Assembly (NCBI GenBank): GCA_003255065.1
Contig: QAOA01000121.1
Location: forward strand, 844,728-908,727
Direction: 5' to 3'
DNA length: 64,000 nt
Source: Cercis canadensis
Lineage: Eukaryota; Streptophyta; Magnoliopsida; Fabales; Fabaceae
Shown one piece after another: positions 33,108-46,285 of the stretch. The position numbers and the translations under genes were made by a program. Within the stretch, counting starts at the first letter, position 1, and every line of letters begins with the position of its first letter. A model generated the notes under the pieces. That model did no database searches. It was given only the letters and a program-made list of their open reading frames with translations, and was not told the origin of the DNA.

Positions 33108-36100
33108 TTATGCTGATGCAGTGAGGGCCATTGAAGAAATGTGGTGTTTAACCCCATCTCCCCAGTAATGCTTAAGTCGTTGCCCATTAACCTTGAAACT
33201 CCTTCCCGTTTCTCTGTCAGCCACCTCAATCGCTCCATAGGGGTATACTGTCTTGACCATAAATGGTCCTGACCACCTTGATTTCAGCTTTCCCGGGAAG
33301 AGTCTCAGTCTTGAATTGTACAGCAAGACTTGTTGTCCTGGTTCAAAAATCCTTTGGATGATTTTTTTATCATGCCATTTCTTTGTCTTCTCTTTGTAAA
33401 GCTTGGAACTCTCATAAGCTTTATATCTGAATTCATCCAGTTCGTGAAGTTGAAGTACCCTTTTTTCCCCTGCTTTTGCCAGGTCAAAATTTAGGATCTT
33501 CGTGGCCCACCATGCTTTGTGCTCCAATTCGACAGGCAAATGACAAGCCTTGCCATACACTAACTGATACGGGGACATGCCAAGAGGTGTCTTCAATGCA
33601 GTGCGGTATGCCCAAAGAGCATCATCGAGTTTCAGGGCCCAATCCTTTCTAGAGGCGTTGACAGTCTTCTCAAGAATTCTCTTCAACTCTCTGTTTGACA
33701 CTTCAACTTGACCACTGGTTTGTGGATGATATGGAGTTGCTATGCGGTGTCTCACTCCATACTTGCTCAATAAAGCGTCCATTCGCTTATTACAGAAGTG
33801 AGTGCCCTCATCACTGATCAAAGCTCTTGGAACTCCAAATCTTGAAAATATATTCTTCTTGAGGAAACTCATAACTATCTGAGCATCATCGGTTCTTGTG
33901 GCAGTTGCTTCAACCCATTTAGACACGTAATCAACTGCGACCAGAATATACTCATTAGAGTATGATGATGGGAAAGGACCCATGAAGTCTATTCCCCAAA
34001 CATCAAACAATTCAACTTCGAGTACTGAATTCAGAGGCATTTCATGCCTTTTTGAGATGTTGCCGGTCCTTTGGCAGCGGTCACACGTCTTCACATAGTC
34101 ATAGGCGTCTTTGAAGATTGTTGGCCAGTAGAACCCTGATTGGAGAACTTTGGCAGCTGTCCGATCTCCACTGAAATGGCCACCATAGTTTGAAGCATGG
34201 CAATGCCACAAAATATCCTTCACCTCTTCTTGTGAGACACATCTCCTCAAGAGGCCGTCAACACATTTTCGCAGCAAATAAGGCTCGTCCCAGACATAGA
34301 ACTTAGCCTCATGAAGGAATCTCTTCAATTGTTGGGAGTTTAGATCTACAGGTAGAACCTTAGCAGCTTTAAAGTTTGCAAAATCAGCATACCATGGCAA
34401 GCTGTGCACTGCCAAGAGTTGTTCGTCTGGGAACTCCTCATTGATGGGAAGAGGTGTAGCTTGGTTCTTCTCTTGTTGCTCAATCCTAGACAGGTGATCA
34501 GCCACCACATTATCCATTCCTTTCTTGTCCTTTATCTCCAGATCAAATTCTTGCAACAGCAAGATCCAGCGGATGAGCCTAGGCTTGGAATCCTGTTTAG
34601 CAAAGAGATACCTAAGAGCTGCATGATCAGTATATACAATAACCTTGGCACCTACTAAATAAGAGCGGAATTTATCAAATGCAAAAACAATGGCTAACAA
34701 CTCTTTTTCAGTAGTGGCATAGTTAAGTTGAGCAGAATCTAACACATGACTTGCATAGTATATGGCATGCAATAATTTGTTTTTTCTCTGCCCCAAGACA
34801 GCACCTACAGCTATGTCACTAGCATCACACATAAGTTCAAAAGGTAAATCCCAATCAGGTGGGATCACCACAGGGGCAGTAATCAACTTTTGTTTCAATG
34901 TATTAAAAGCTAACAGGCATTCCTTATTGAAATCAAAAGTTTCATCTTTCACAAGCAGGTTACATAGGGGTTTAGCAATTTTAGAAAAATCCTGAATAAA
35001 CCTTCTATAAAAGCCTGCGTGTCCCAAAAAACTACGCACCCCTTTGACAGTAGTAGGAGGGGGTAATTTTTCAATTACCTCTACTTTAGCCCTGTCGACC
35101 TCTATCCCCTTGGCAGAAATTTTATGCCCTAAAACAATCCCCTCTCTGACCATAAAATGGCACTTTTCCCAATTCAAAACCAAATTGGTTTCTTGGCATC
35201 TTTTTAACACTAATGACAGATTATGCAAGCAATTATCATAAGAAGAGCCAAAAACAGAAAAGTCATCCATAAATATTTCTATAAATTTTTCATTCATGTC
35301 AGAGAATATGGAAAGCATACACCTTTGAAAAGTGGCCGGGGCATTGCACAATCCGAATGGCATCCTCCGATAAGCATACACTCCATAGGGGCAAGTGAAG
35401 GCGGTCTTTTCCTGATCCTCCGGAGCTATGGCAATTTGGTTGTAACCCGAATACCCGTCCAGAAAACAGTAATGCTCATGACCGGCTAGGCGCTCCAGCA
35501 TCTGATCTATAAAAGGAAGAGGGAAATGGTCCTTCCTCGTGGCATCATTCAGTTTTCTGTAGTCGATGCATACGCGCCATCCAGTGACTGTTCTAGTGGG
35601 AATGAGTTCATTCTTTTCATTCATCACCACTGTTGTCCCTCCTTTCTTGGGCACTACCTGAACTGGGCTTACCCATGAACTGTCCGAGATAGGGTAAATA
35701 ACTCCAGCATCTAGGAGTTTTACCACTTCCTTTCGCACTACCTCCTTCATGATTGGATTTAGTCTCCTTTGGGGTTGTACAACAGCTTTGTGGTTTTCTT
35801 CCATGAGGATCTTGTGCATACAAAAAGATGGACTGATGCCTTTTAAATCAGCAATCGACCATCCAATGGCGCTCTTATACCTCCTCAATACCCGTAACAG
35901 TTTCTCCTCCTCTAGCTTAGTCAATCCGGAATTAATGATAACGGGAGAGGAATTATTCTCACCAAGGAAGGCATACTTCAAGGTCAGCGGCAGTGGCTTG
36001 AGCTCAACTTTTGGAGATTGCTCTTGATTCACCTCCCTTTTTAATTCTTCTAGCTTAGGTGGTGCGGATGTCGAATATGATGGTAGAGCATCCAATAATG

Positions 36101-38517
36101 CTACATGTTCTGCGCATGCTGGATCTCCTGCTAAATCTATTATGGTCACTGCATCCACCAAAACTCTTTCAAGAGGACAAGAGGTTAGATTCTCCCTGAA
36201 CGTGCTAGCAATGATAGAGTCCAGAATATCCAGGCGGAAGCATTCCTCTTTCTCCATAGGATGTTGCATCGCACTAAACACATTGAAGATCACTTTCTCA
36301 TCTTGAACTTTCAGGGTCAGAGTCCCATCAGTTACATCTATCAATGCTCTCCCAGTAGCTAGAAATGGCCGTCCCAAGATCAGCGGAATCTCTCCATCCT
36401 CCTCCATGTCTAGGACAACAAAATCCACCGGAAAGATGAACTTGTCAACCTTAACCAAGACATCCTCTACTAAACCGTAGGGATGTTTGACAGACCGGTC
36501 GGCAAGCTGCAGTGTAATCATGGTGGGTTTTGCTTGACTAATTCCCAACCTCTTGAAGATAGATAGAGGCATAAGGCTCACACTCGCTCCCAGATCACAT
36601 AATGCCTTCCCAAAAGTGATGTCTCCAATAGTGCATGGAATAGAGAAATTCCCTGGATCTTTGAGCTTTGGAGGCAATTTCCTCTGTAGAATAGCGCTGC
36701 ACTCCTCAGTCAACATGACTGTCTCATCATCTCCGATTCTTCTTTTCTTGGTTAGAAGATCCTTCATAAATTTCACATAGGATGGCATTTGTTCCAGTGC
36801 TTTAGCAAAAGGTATATTTATCTGTAATTTCTTGAAAACCTCTAAGAACTTGCTGAATTGCTTTTCATCCTGGTGTTTCTTGAGCCTTTGAGGAAAAGGC
36901 ACCTTGACTGGAGGTATTGTAGTACAAGATCTGGTCAATTTCTCCCCCTCTTCTCCACTTTCTGCCTCAGTGGGGCGGCTAGATACTGTGTTCCCATTTG
37001 TCCTATTTACCTTATCATCTTTCTCTTCTGGTGTTTCTTGTCTTGGACTGGGCTCCAGCACTTTTCCGCTCCTTGTAGTTATGGCCTTGATATGCTCCTT
37101 AGGATTTGGAATAGTATCACTGGGCAAGGATCCTTGAGGTCTGTCTGCCAATTGTCTCGCTATCTGCCCCACTTGAGTTTCCAACTTCCGAATTGATGCA
37201 TCTTGATTTCTGAACCCGCTCCTGGTTTCCTCCATAAATGTTGCAGTTTTCTAAATGAAAGCCGAGGTTTAAGTGGTCAATTTCTCTAGTGCACTCTCTA
37301 AAGAAGGACTCTTCTCATTGGTTTGAGGTTGTGAAGCATGACCTTGAGTTGTCTGATGTGGGGACTGATATGAGTAGTTGGGTCTGTGGGAACCCCCTTG
37401 ATTTCCTTGATTACCCCATGAGAAATTTGGGTGATTCCTCCACCCCGGATTATACGTAGGAGCATAAGGATTATTCTGAGGTCTGGAAGGATTTCCCATG
37501 TAGTTCACTTGCTCTTGAGACACTGGAGGTCCAAACATGTTGCCCGGACACTCTCCATTTGCATGGCTCCCTGCACAAAAGTCACAAACAGGTGGAGAGA
37601 AATTGACTGCATTCACGTTGACAGTCTCAAACTTCTTGGACAGCTCAGCCACCTGCTGTGTCAATAGCTTGTTCTGGGCTAACAGTGCATCTAGTGTCCC
37701 GACTTCCATGACGCCTCTCTTGACTATGGATCTCTCTCCTTGACTCTGGTAGTCATTACAAGCCATCTTCTCAAACAAATCCCAGGCTTGCTCCGGAGTT
37801 TTATAATTCATAGCTTCTCCTGCTGCAGCATCCACATTTGCTTTCGTGTGAGGAAGCATACCGTTGTAAAAACTCTGGACCTGGATCCAAAATTCGAACG
37901 AGTGATGTGGGCATCTTCTCAGTATATCATTGTACCGCTCCCAAGCTTCACTCAATGATTCTCCATCTTGTTGGCGAAATGAAGTAATTTATGTCCTCAA
38001 CCTTGCTGATTTGGAAGGAGGGAAATATCGAGTTAGAAACTTATTTACCAAATCTGACCAAGTGGTGATGCTGCCCCTTGGTTGAGAATCCAACCAGCTT
38101 CTGGCCTTATCTCGCACAGAAAAAGGGAAAAGCCTGAGTCGAATTGCATCATCACTCACCCCGTTCAACTTCACCGTGTCACAAATCTGCAGAAAGTTGG
38201 CTATGTGCCCATTTGGATCTTCTAGCACACTTCCACTGAACTGATTGTGCTGTACTAACTGAAGAAGAGCTGGTTTAAGTTCAAAATGATTGGCCTGAAC
38301 CGGTGGTCCTGTTATACTCGCTCCACATCCTGCGGCTGTTGGGATAGAATATTCCATGAGTGTTCGCGGTGGAGGGTTTTGTCCAACTCCATTGCCATTA
38401 TTGTGCAGTGGAGGATTCTGGTTTTGTTCTGCCATAACTGTCTGATGTGCTTGTCTTGCTCCTCTAGTCTGCTTGCGAAGTCTTCTAGCTGTTCTCTCAA
38501 TCTCAGGATCAAAAGCT
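33108..38517 (-). pseudogene. Athila gag-pol polyprotein with in-frame stops
   Basis: One reading frame runs from 38517 down to 33108, broken only by stops at 37989-37991, 37269-37271 and 37251-37253. Domains in order: gag start (DPEIERTARR), retrotransposon gag (38430-37800), a CX2C-type knuckle (CDFCAGSHANGEC near 37560), protease ([14 protein letters not shown] near 36590), reverse transcriptase ([11 protein letters not shown] near 35460; FMDD near 35270), RNase H ([13 protein letters not shown] near 34820; [10 protein letters not shown] near 34630), integrase HHCC (near 34220-34070) and core (GIDFMGPF near 33980; SDEGTHF near 33800; E in GQVEVSNRE). The pol part alone is open for 1375 codons. 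Two of the three stops are at TAA/TAG where related elements would have Gln. Without a 5' LTR the copy cannot be expressed normally. Confidence 0.88.
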
Positions 38518-38526
38518 AATGAGCTA

Positions 38527-39503
38527 ATTGCATATTTTCTTGTTTATGTGGACGACTTGCTACTTATTGGTAATCATGCTGGATTTTTGTCTACCCTTTG
38601 TACACATCTTGCATCACATTTTTCTCTAAAGGATCTAGGCATTCCATCTTACTTTCTTCGGGTTGAGTTTCTCCCCCAAGCAGATGGCATATTTTTTATC
38701 TCAACAAAAGTACATACATGATCTTTTTGAGAAATCCAAGATGGCAAGTGCAAAAGGGGCAACTACACTAATGTCCACCTCAATCTCATTATCTCTTGAT
38801 GATGGTTCTTCTCCAACCAAACCCATAAAATATAGGACCATCATTGGAGCTCTCCAGTACCTCTCACTGACTTATCTTGGCATCGGTTATGTAGTGAATA
38901 AACTCTCTTAATTCATGCATAAACTAACTGTCTCATATCTCTCTGCTCTTAAGAGAGTGCTTCAGTATCTAAAGACAATAGTTCATTTCAGTTTTCATCT
39001 AAAAAAAATTGCCAGCTTCACCTTTTTACTCTTTTAGATGCAAATTGGGTTGTGATGCCAATGACCACACCTTCACTTCAGCTCACCTAGTCTTCATGGG
39101 GTCCAATTCTTTGTCTTGGTCATCCAAGAAATAGCAAAGTGTAGCTTGGTCTAGCACAGAAGTCGAATATAGATATGTTGCATCCACCACTGTTGAACTC
39201 ATGTGGCTTCCTAATCTCTTGAAAGAACTTGGTATCTCCCTTGCTAGCACCCCCATTATTTTTTGTGACAATGTTGGTGTTACTTGTGTGCAAACACAAT
39301 ATTTCACTCAAGGATGAAACGTATTTCACTTTATTATCATTTTGTTCGGGAAAAGGTTCAAACAAATCAATTAAGGGACTACCATGTTTCAACTAAAGAC
39401 CAACTTGCTGACATCCTCACCAAATCAGTTCTTACATCTACCTTTTGCATATACTTAGAGACAAGATTCACGTCTTTGATGAGTCCGCCATCTTGCACGG
39501 GCA
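38527..39503 (+). pseudogene. Copia copy B, segment 3 (RT C-terminus and RNase H)
   Basis: Copia reverse transcriptase resumes at YFLVYVDDLLLIGNHA (38530-38580) and continues through the RNase H region. There are frameshifts near 38700, 39020 and 39130. The end has the usual [11 protein letters not shown] motif (near 39400). This completes the copy that began at 22547. Confidence 0.84.
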
Positions 39504-39717
39504 TGATAGAACTCCTAATGTAACCAACTCTTAGATTATCTAGGACTATTAAGTTATCTAAGACTATTAGATAAAATTCAAATATTGAATTATAGATTAC
39601 TTAGATTTAGGGTTATCTCTAGGATTTCCCTTTCAAATATTTTTGAATACTTGTAAAGGTATACATATACTTCCATTTTCAATAATGAACATTAAGTTAA
39701 TTTCATTTAATATTATT
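39504..39717 (+). repeat. 3' LTR of copia copy B
   Basis: It starts TGATAGAACTCC and matches 52649-52864 closely. It ends at TTTCATTT, where about 240 bp present in copy C has been deleted, and sequence shared with the 3' flank of OSC2 follows. Confidence 0.78.
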
Positions 39718-40278
39718 TTGAACCCTTTAACTATGACTTAATTGATTAACTAAATGGATTGGACTAAGTTGTAGTGTTTTTTTCAAAGCTCAGAAGAAGT
39801 CTATCTAGATTTTAAAAATACAGAGGACCATCGTATGTATTATGTAAAAATATAAGAGAGAGGAAAATATTTTATTATAAATTTTTTATTTGCTTGAATA
39901 GGACATGAGTAGGCAGGGCAGAAGATAGACCAAATAATTAACATAATTAAGATAATCCTCAATTAACTTATGATACACTTTAGATTATTTTTGAGTGTAT
40001 ATCAGCGTTATTTCATATGGCATGGATGTATTATATGGAGATTTTAAATATTTTTACTGTCTTATAACCTTTACTCTTATTTCCTTTAAAAAAAAAAAAA
40101 AAAAAATTAGGAAGGTGTTTTGCATACATAAATCTTTCACTTCATAGACATGATCCAAATGATGAATTAGTTTTAAGCCTTTACAATCCATATATGTATC
40201 CTACTCCTCTCTATACTTCATGCTCATAATCAATCAAATACTCATTATCATTAAGTCTGTAATATCAGTTGTTTTCAA
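39718..40278. other. 3' flank of OSC1
   Basis: No gene is seen. It matches 53095-53520 downstream of OSC2, so it is part of the duplicated OSC unit. Confidence 0.7.
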
Positions 40279-43200
40279 TTAAGCCTTCTTTGAAATAGAA
40301 GGCAGAGAAACCTTTGCACGGTACTCCGCAAGAGCCCAAATTGGAAACACATTCTTGTATAGCCCATATAATGTTGTACAAGAACGCATGAAAGCTCCCA
40401 CAGCATTCTGTAAACAAATACTTGTTAAGAAAGGGGAAGAGAAATAGACGGAATGCAGAAATATGAGTTGCATTCATAAGAGAAACTTACTTGCTCAGGG
40501 AAGTCCCCGTTTTCCATTTGAGAATTGATTATTAGCTTCGCCGCACGATGAAGAGGAGTTGGATCCCTCTTAACCTATTAACCAAATTCGTTTCAAATTA
40601 ATGCTTTGATGTATTATGGGTAATGTAACAAGTTTTTTTGTTTTTGGTACTTTGACTATAACGGTAGATTCAAACACGAAACACATAAACCTTAAGAACA
40701 ATTTCAGTACCAATCCGCTATAAACCGTTTGGTTAACAAATTTATTTCAACATCACCTAACCTGCCCGGCATGAATTAAAGCCAATAAGGCCCAAGCAGT
40801 TTGCACCAAATTTGATTTGTTTCCATCAAGGGGTATGTATACCTGTATCATAAATGAACAACAACTTCAACCTTCTCTTGTGCCAACTGTATATTATGAT
40901 TAACGATTGACATTTTATGCTTAGTGATTGCTAAAATAATATGTTCATGGATTGAATTCATTGTAACTTTTATTTTATCCCATAGTTTTTATTTGTTCTA
41001 ATTATTCCATTTGAAAGATTAATAGAATTGTCAAACATTTTACGCATTTCTTGAACTTTAAGAGACTCTTCAGGAATAAATAAGTCAATAATAATAATAA
41101 TTAGCATCGACAAAAGAGGTTACCCTGTTTGTGCATGAAAGGTAGCTCTCTCCCCAACCACCATCTTCATTTTGTGTACGGAGTAGAAAATCAACACCTC
41201 TATGCATGGCCAAACAATTGTAGTAATTTTCCCCTGCTACTGCTAACGCATCCAAAGCAAACCATGTCCCATATATGAAGCAAACTCCCCAAAATCCATT
41301 CCTGTCAGGATATACTTGTTATTTCAGATGAAACTGGGTGAAGGAAGATATTTGATTAGGAAAACAGTGAGGAGAACCAGATTTTTCTGTTTCAAAGGGA
41401 AAAATACTAAACCATTCTAAAAAAATGCGATCTCAAAGATGAATATGAGATTAGCACTAGATGTTTTTATTTATTTGTTAATATGGGTAATACAAGTCAC
41501 TCTTATAAAGTTGATTTATTTTCTAAGTCACTCTTAAACCAAAAAAAAAAAAGAAGAAACTAAATTTCTTATTTGACAATATTAAAAAATAAGAAACCTA
41601 AGATTTGAACCTAAAGTGATATCATAAATAAATCAAAGACTAAAGTGATATTTGAGAAATAATTCAAGAACTAAAAATATATTTAACTCATTAAAAAATA
41701 AGAAACGTGAGATTTGAACCTTATGATTACTGTTATTATAATATAATTAAATGTATTTTTTGTATAATCTAAAGTATGGGATACACATACCATGATCCAT
41801 CAGTTGTTTGTGTATCTTCAATATACTGGTAGGCTTTTTTGGTAAAATTGTCAATTTCCATTTTTCTATGCTCCGGGAATAGCCTCCTAAATAGAATCAA
41901 TGCCTGGACTGTGGATGAAGTAGTTTCAACATATCTGAACCACCACTATATTAGTATTTAAAGAATTCACTTCATTACAATTTTATTACTTATAATGCAG
42001 TAAAAATTAATCTTCACCCGTGCTCAACCATGATGTCTTCTACAAATTCCATCTGATTGAACCACTAAAAAGAGATAAAAGAAAACTATGAATCTTGATT
42101 ACTTTTGGTATAGGATAGAAAATCAGAAATTACTCATTTTTGTTGATATTATCATATTTCAGAACATATAAGGCTCATTCCAACAGACTGAAGTTATTAC
42201 CTCTAGCCAAGAAGCACCTATTGGTGGCTACCAAGCTGATACTCCACCATCTTTACTCTAAAATTGTTAATAACAGACTATTAGGCAATAAAATTCAGAA
42301 TTAACCATTGAAATGGAGATACTAGCCTGTCAAATTCCTTAGATGGCTTTTCTTCCTTAAAAGTTCCTTAAAATTGATACCACCAGTCCAGGTTTAATTT
42401 TTTTTTTTAATTGTTTTAGATTCCCTCACTTTTATAGTTTGGTCCCCACTTTTATAGTTTGCCTCTCTCCCTCCATTGAGTTATTTCTCGATTAGCCATA
42501 GATCATGGCCATATGTAACGAGAAATTCAGAAATAGAGACAAATATGTATTGTAAATCAGTCCTCACCTGTAGAGAAAGTATAACATTAACAGCTTCATA
42601 TATCCACTCCTCTTCAAGTTTCTCACCAACCATTTCTCTTGGCATCATGGAAAGAAGTAGGCAGCACTGAAAAACCAAAAATGATATATATAATAGAAAA
42701 AAAAAAAAAAGGGGAGAATTTATAGATAATTAAGACTAGCAACATATTTAATTCATTGAAAATATATAACATGATACAGCAGTAACCTTCAAACTTTCTG
42801 CAGTACAATCCGAAACTTGTAATCCATGATCTTGGTCAGAGAAAGTCCACGATCCTTTATTAATATGGCGGAACATGCTTTTGAAGTCACCAGATGGATT
42901 TTCTTTTACCTTCATAATTTCAATAGAGATGGTCAATTTTAACTTAAAGGAGAAGGATACACGAACATGTGTCTTGATTGTGAATAACTTTTAACCTGAC
43001 ATTTCTTGAGGAAGTCATGGGCTTTCATAATTGCAGGTCCTAATTCTTCATTGAGATTGCTTGCAAGCAAAGCTCGAATGGAGAAATTAGCATCCCAAAT
43101 CTGACTGCTTAAACCCTACATATGAAAAGTAGTGATACTCTTAAGTCAATAGAAATGCACATGCAGATGGTAGCTATATGCAAGCTTAGGATTAAAAGAA

Positions 43201-45731
43201 ACTTTCAACGGTGTGGGAAACCAAACAATTCTGAAAGCACGACAAGTAAGAACCCTTAAATCAAGGTTGAAGTCTTGTGAGTACTAACTTGCATGGTCAT
43301 TCCATCTTCTCCAACCCACAAGCAATCTGGTATCCTTGCGAGATGCTTCTTAAAGCTATCGCCATCAGGATCTTCGACCCAGCAAGCAAGCATACACAGA
43401 ACCTGCTCCATGTCAATACCATTTTATATTCAGAATATTTTAAGTCATACAAAAGTAAACACAAAATCCCAGATTTCAGCCAAACTGCATGTAGCCGAGT
43501 AGTATTGAACTTTTTGATTCCATGAATCCAAAGTTGTAACTAAAATTCCAATAGCAACAAATCCCATATTCTTTTAATTCAATATACAAAATAATCAAAA
43601 TACCTTTTCTACAGAAGCAATATTTAAATATCTACTATTTTCATCTTCATAATGAATATGGTTCAGTACTACTTGCAAAGCCTTCTTTCGAACCAGCTTA
43701 TTCAAGGGCCAATGCATAAGTAGAGGCTCTGTAAATATATAGACAGTGTCCCAAAAAAATTCTTGCATTAAGTCATGGGAATAGTAACGATCCTCCTGCA
43801 TTTAATTAACAGTATGGGCAATGAGCTCTTGCATGCAAGTAAATAAGGAGAGCTGTGTCAAATGTTGGCAGCCTCCAACATAGTTGGAGTTGTGCCAGTA
43901 AGTTGGGTTAAACACACCTTTGCACATCGATGGCGTATTTCTTTCCATTTTATTTCATGGTAAGGTTCAGTGAAGAGTTCCTCTCTTAATGCAACAATTA
44001 GAGTTGTGATTGGCCCAACAAACCTTTTCCCATATAAATATGACATGGGCATCGGGTGAGTAATTTTGGTATACAACTAACTTAGAAAGTGGAATAAGAA
44101 CGAACAGTTCACTAGGTTTAGTTTGACTTAGAAATGAAGTAATTATATTTTACTTATTATGATAGAGTTTATATTTTATTTATTGTCCGTGCAAAACTCT
44201 ATACATTAAAAAAAAAAAAAAGAGACACAGTATTAAAGTTATTAATATATATTTTACCACTATTTTTAATATGTGGCAACACATTGTTGATTGATTGCAT
44301 AAAACTTTCTAGATTATTATTTTTGCTAATGAAAGGTCTCTACATGATTATTAAATCAAAATTAACTCACTATAAAAAATATTGAAATTAGTAGTATGTA
44401 TGATAATATGAGGAAATACATAAGGAAAACTGCTGTTCAGTTCCTTTTAAAAAAACAATTTGTTTTTTTTTTTTTGGCTACTCACCACATTTTATAATGG
44501 AATAGCAAAATTTTATTACAAATAGTCAACAAAAGGAATCAAATCAGAAAGGTTTATATTAAAAGGAATGAAATCTCTCATATTAAAGCTGATCCAGTGG
44601 AATCAATATATCCAATCTTTCCTTTTCTTCTAATTTTTCCATTAAAACAAAAATTTCCTTTTTATATAGGGTTGTAATTGAAAAAATTAAAAATGTGCAT
44701 TTAAAAAGGAAGGGATGGAATTTCATAAGAGGGAGATGCAACATTCGGCCATTATGAAGCTATATTGCAACCAACCAAAAACAAAATTAACCCCAAGGAT
44801 TTGGTTTGGTAATAAAGATGTAATAAGTTCATTCAAGTTAGCTAAGGTTCGAATCCTGAAGTCAGCACCCAGGGAAATTAAATTCTCCTGAATGAACTAG
44901 GCTGATGTGGCAGATGAGCCTTTAATATTGCTTAGGGAGAGACTTAGTCTTAGCGCACAAAAACTGGCTCAAAAATACTTTTACCGTTAAAACAAAAAAT
45001 AAAAAATAAAAGAAGAAACTCATTTTATTAGATTAGACGGGATCTAGTATGATATCTCAATCTCACATTAAATATTTTCTAAAATTGGATGATGGAATAT
45101 AAAAACTAGAGCTAACTAGTAAAGTAATTTGTGCTATTTTTTTAAGTCATATGGTTTAGATTCACTAATTTTCACATAGTTAAAATAGGTACATTCTAAA
45201 CTTAATTGGAACCCCTAAAACTTTTTATTTATTTATTTATTTTTTTGTATGACTCAAATTTTCTTAACTAACAAGTGCCCAACAGTGCCAAGATTAACTA
45301 ATATACAATAAGTATTTCTCTTAAAATATTTTTTCTACCTGGATGCACAGGAAGAAATAAAGGAAGAGACCAAATTTCCGGGGGCATTGGGAGGCTGCTG
45401 GACCAATCAAACACACCAAGTATCTACAACAAAAAAGGTTATTGATTCTAAAAATTGATTGTAAGATGCTGAAATCAGTAGATGAAAGAAAGTAAATTAA
45501 AGAATGTTGATAATGGGTAATTTGTCATACTGAGAGCCAAATCTTTCCCCATGATGGTACGTATGTGACACCACCGTGATCAAGAATCCACTTTCGTGCT
45601 CGAACACAAACATTGTCTTGGCCACCTTCAGGTCCATCTCCAAGCATACGCAAACATATGTAGTTGAGAACCGTACACAACATAGAACTATTGTGGCTTT
45701 CAATGTGTAATCCCCATCCACCATCTTCATT
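40279..45731 (-). pseudogene. OSC1: broken oxidosqualene cyclase (triterpene synthase) copy
   Basis: Minus-strand exons, numbered as in OSC2: 4 (45531-45731), 5 (45339-45423), 6 partial (43918-44052), 7 (43604-43795), 8 (43289-43402), 9 (42996-43115), 10 (42787-42909, with DCTAE), 11 (42568-42666), 12 (42201-42257), 13 (42018-42064), 14 (41791-41934), 15 (41124-41301), 16 (40762-40842), 17 (40491-40574), 18 (40279-40407, stop TAA at 40279-40281). Three defects are seen. Exons 1-3 are absent, because homology to OSC2 ends at about 45943 inside intron 3. Exon 6 has lost 32 nt plus its acceptor, removing the CYCR motif. Exon 12 has TAG at 42228-42230 where OSC2 has GAG. The C-terminus (AEYRAKVSLPSISKKA) is normal for the family. 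It cannot make a working cyclase. Confidence 0.92.
44800..45005 (+). mobile_element. SINE-like repeat in intron 5 of OSC1
   Basis: A perfect polymerase III B-box GGTTCGAATCC lies near 44847. A weak A-box-like segment precedes it, and an A-rich tail (AAAACAAAAAATAAAAAATAAAAG) follows at about 44990-45013. The same element is in OSC2 intron 5 (about 59755-59965), so it predates the gene duplication. No target duplication could be fixed. Confidence 0.5.
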
Positions 45732-46285
45732 CTGATATAGAAGCAACACTGGTTAGCTATGTCAAGATCGAGTAAGAGTTGAAGAGAACTGTGTTACTTA
45801 TTTAAGTGTTTTTTATGTAACCACCAAATTGCGTCACACAATTTTGCATGAGCTTCACAATGAGCACAAGAACATGAATCACTTCTGTCCAAAACTCGCA
45901 TTTTGGCAGTCAGTATAGTGCTATAAGTTTTAGAGGGATGCGAACAAACATCAGTTTTATTGTTACAAGTGAAGCTTAGACACGTATGTTCATTTCTTGT
46001 GATGCTTACCGTCTGTGCAGACTGTAATTTCCAATTATTGACCAAAATATGGGAAGACTTCTCCAAATAGTGATTTTCTTTTTGGCCATGCCAAATAATT
46101 ATGACCTTTTGGAGATTACAACTTGTAGACAATTGTTTATTTATGGTATCAACTACCCAGGAGGCAATCTTATAGTTGTGTCAAAAAGTTCAGTTTGTAA
46201 CTTGCTAAGGAAACTAATTTTTGTACCTTGTTATAGTCTAGACAAGATCAAGGAATATTGATAATAATTATTAATAATGAGATTG
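45732..46285. other. OSC1 intron 3 remnant and the duplication breakpoint
   Basis: 45732-45943 matches OSC2 intron 3. Beyond 45943 the sequence is unrelated to OSC2. A minus-strand frame at about 46220-45960 looks weakly coding but has no recognisable domain. From about 46250 the dispersed repeat block (copy 3) begins. Confidence 0.6.

Larger units (their letters stand above)
27054..38520 (-). mobile_element. Athila-type Ty3/gypsy retrotransposon, 5'-truncated, nested in copia copy B
   Basis: Read on the minus strand, the element carries gag, protease, reverse transcriptase, RNase H, integrase, a long spacer, an extra open frame (env-like position) and a 3' LTR (27054-28624). The PR motif DLGAS, FMDD in RT, and an ATHILA-like open frame downstream of integrase place it in the Athila/Tat branch. 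No 5' LTR or primer-binding site exists at the other end. The sequence stops at the first gag residues near 38517 and passes straight into copia RT. Compared with copia copy C, about 300 bp of copia (51360-51660) is missing across the insertion. One deletion therefore removed the 5' LTR and adjacent host DNA. Confidence 0.88.

Noticed and set aside
45960..46220. Protein-like minus-strand frame beside the OSC1 breakpoint
   Set aside because: Not recognisable and without clear splice or start signals; too weak to list as a gene.
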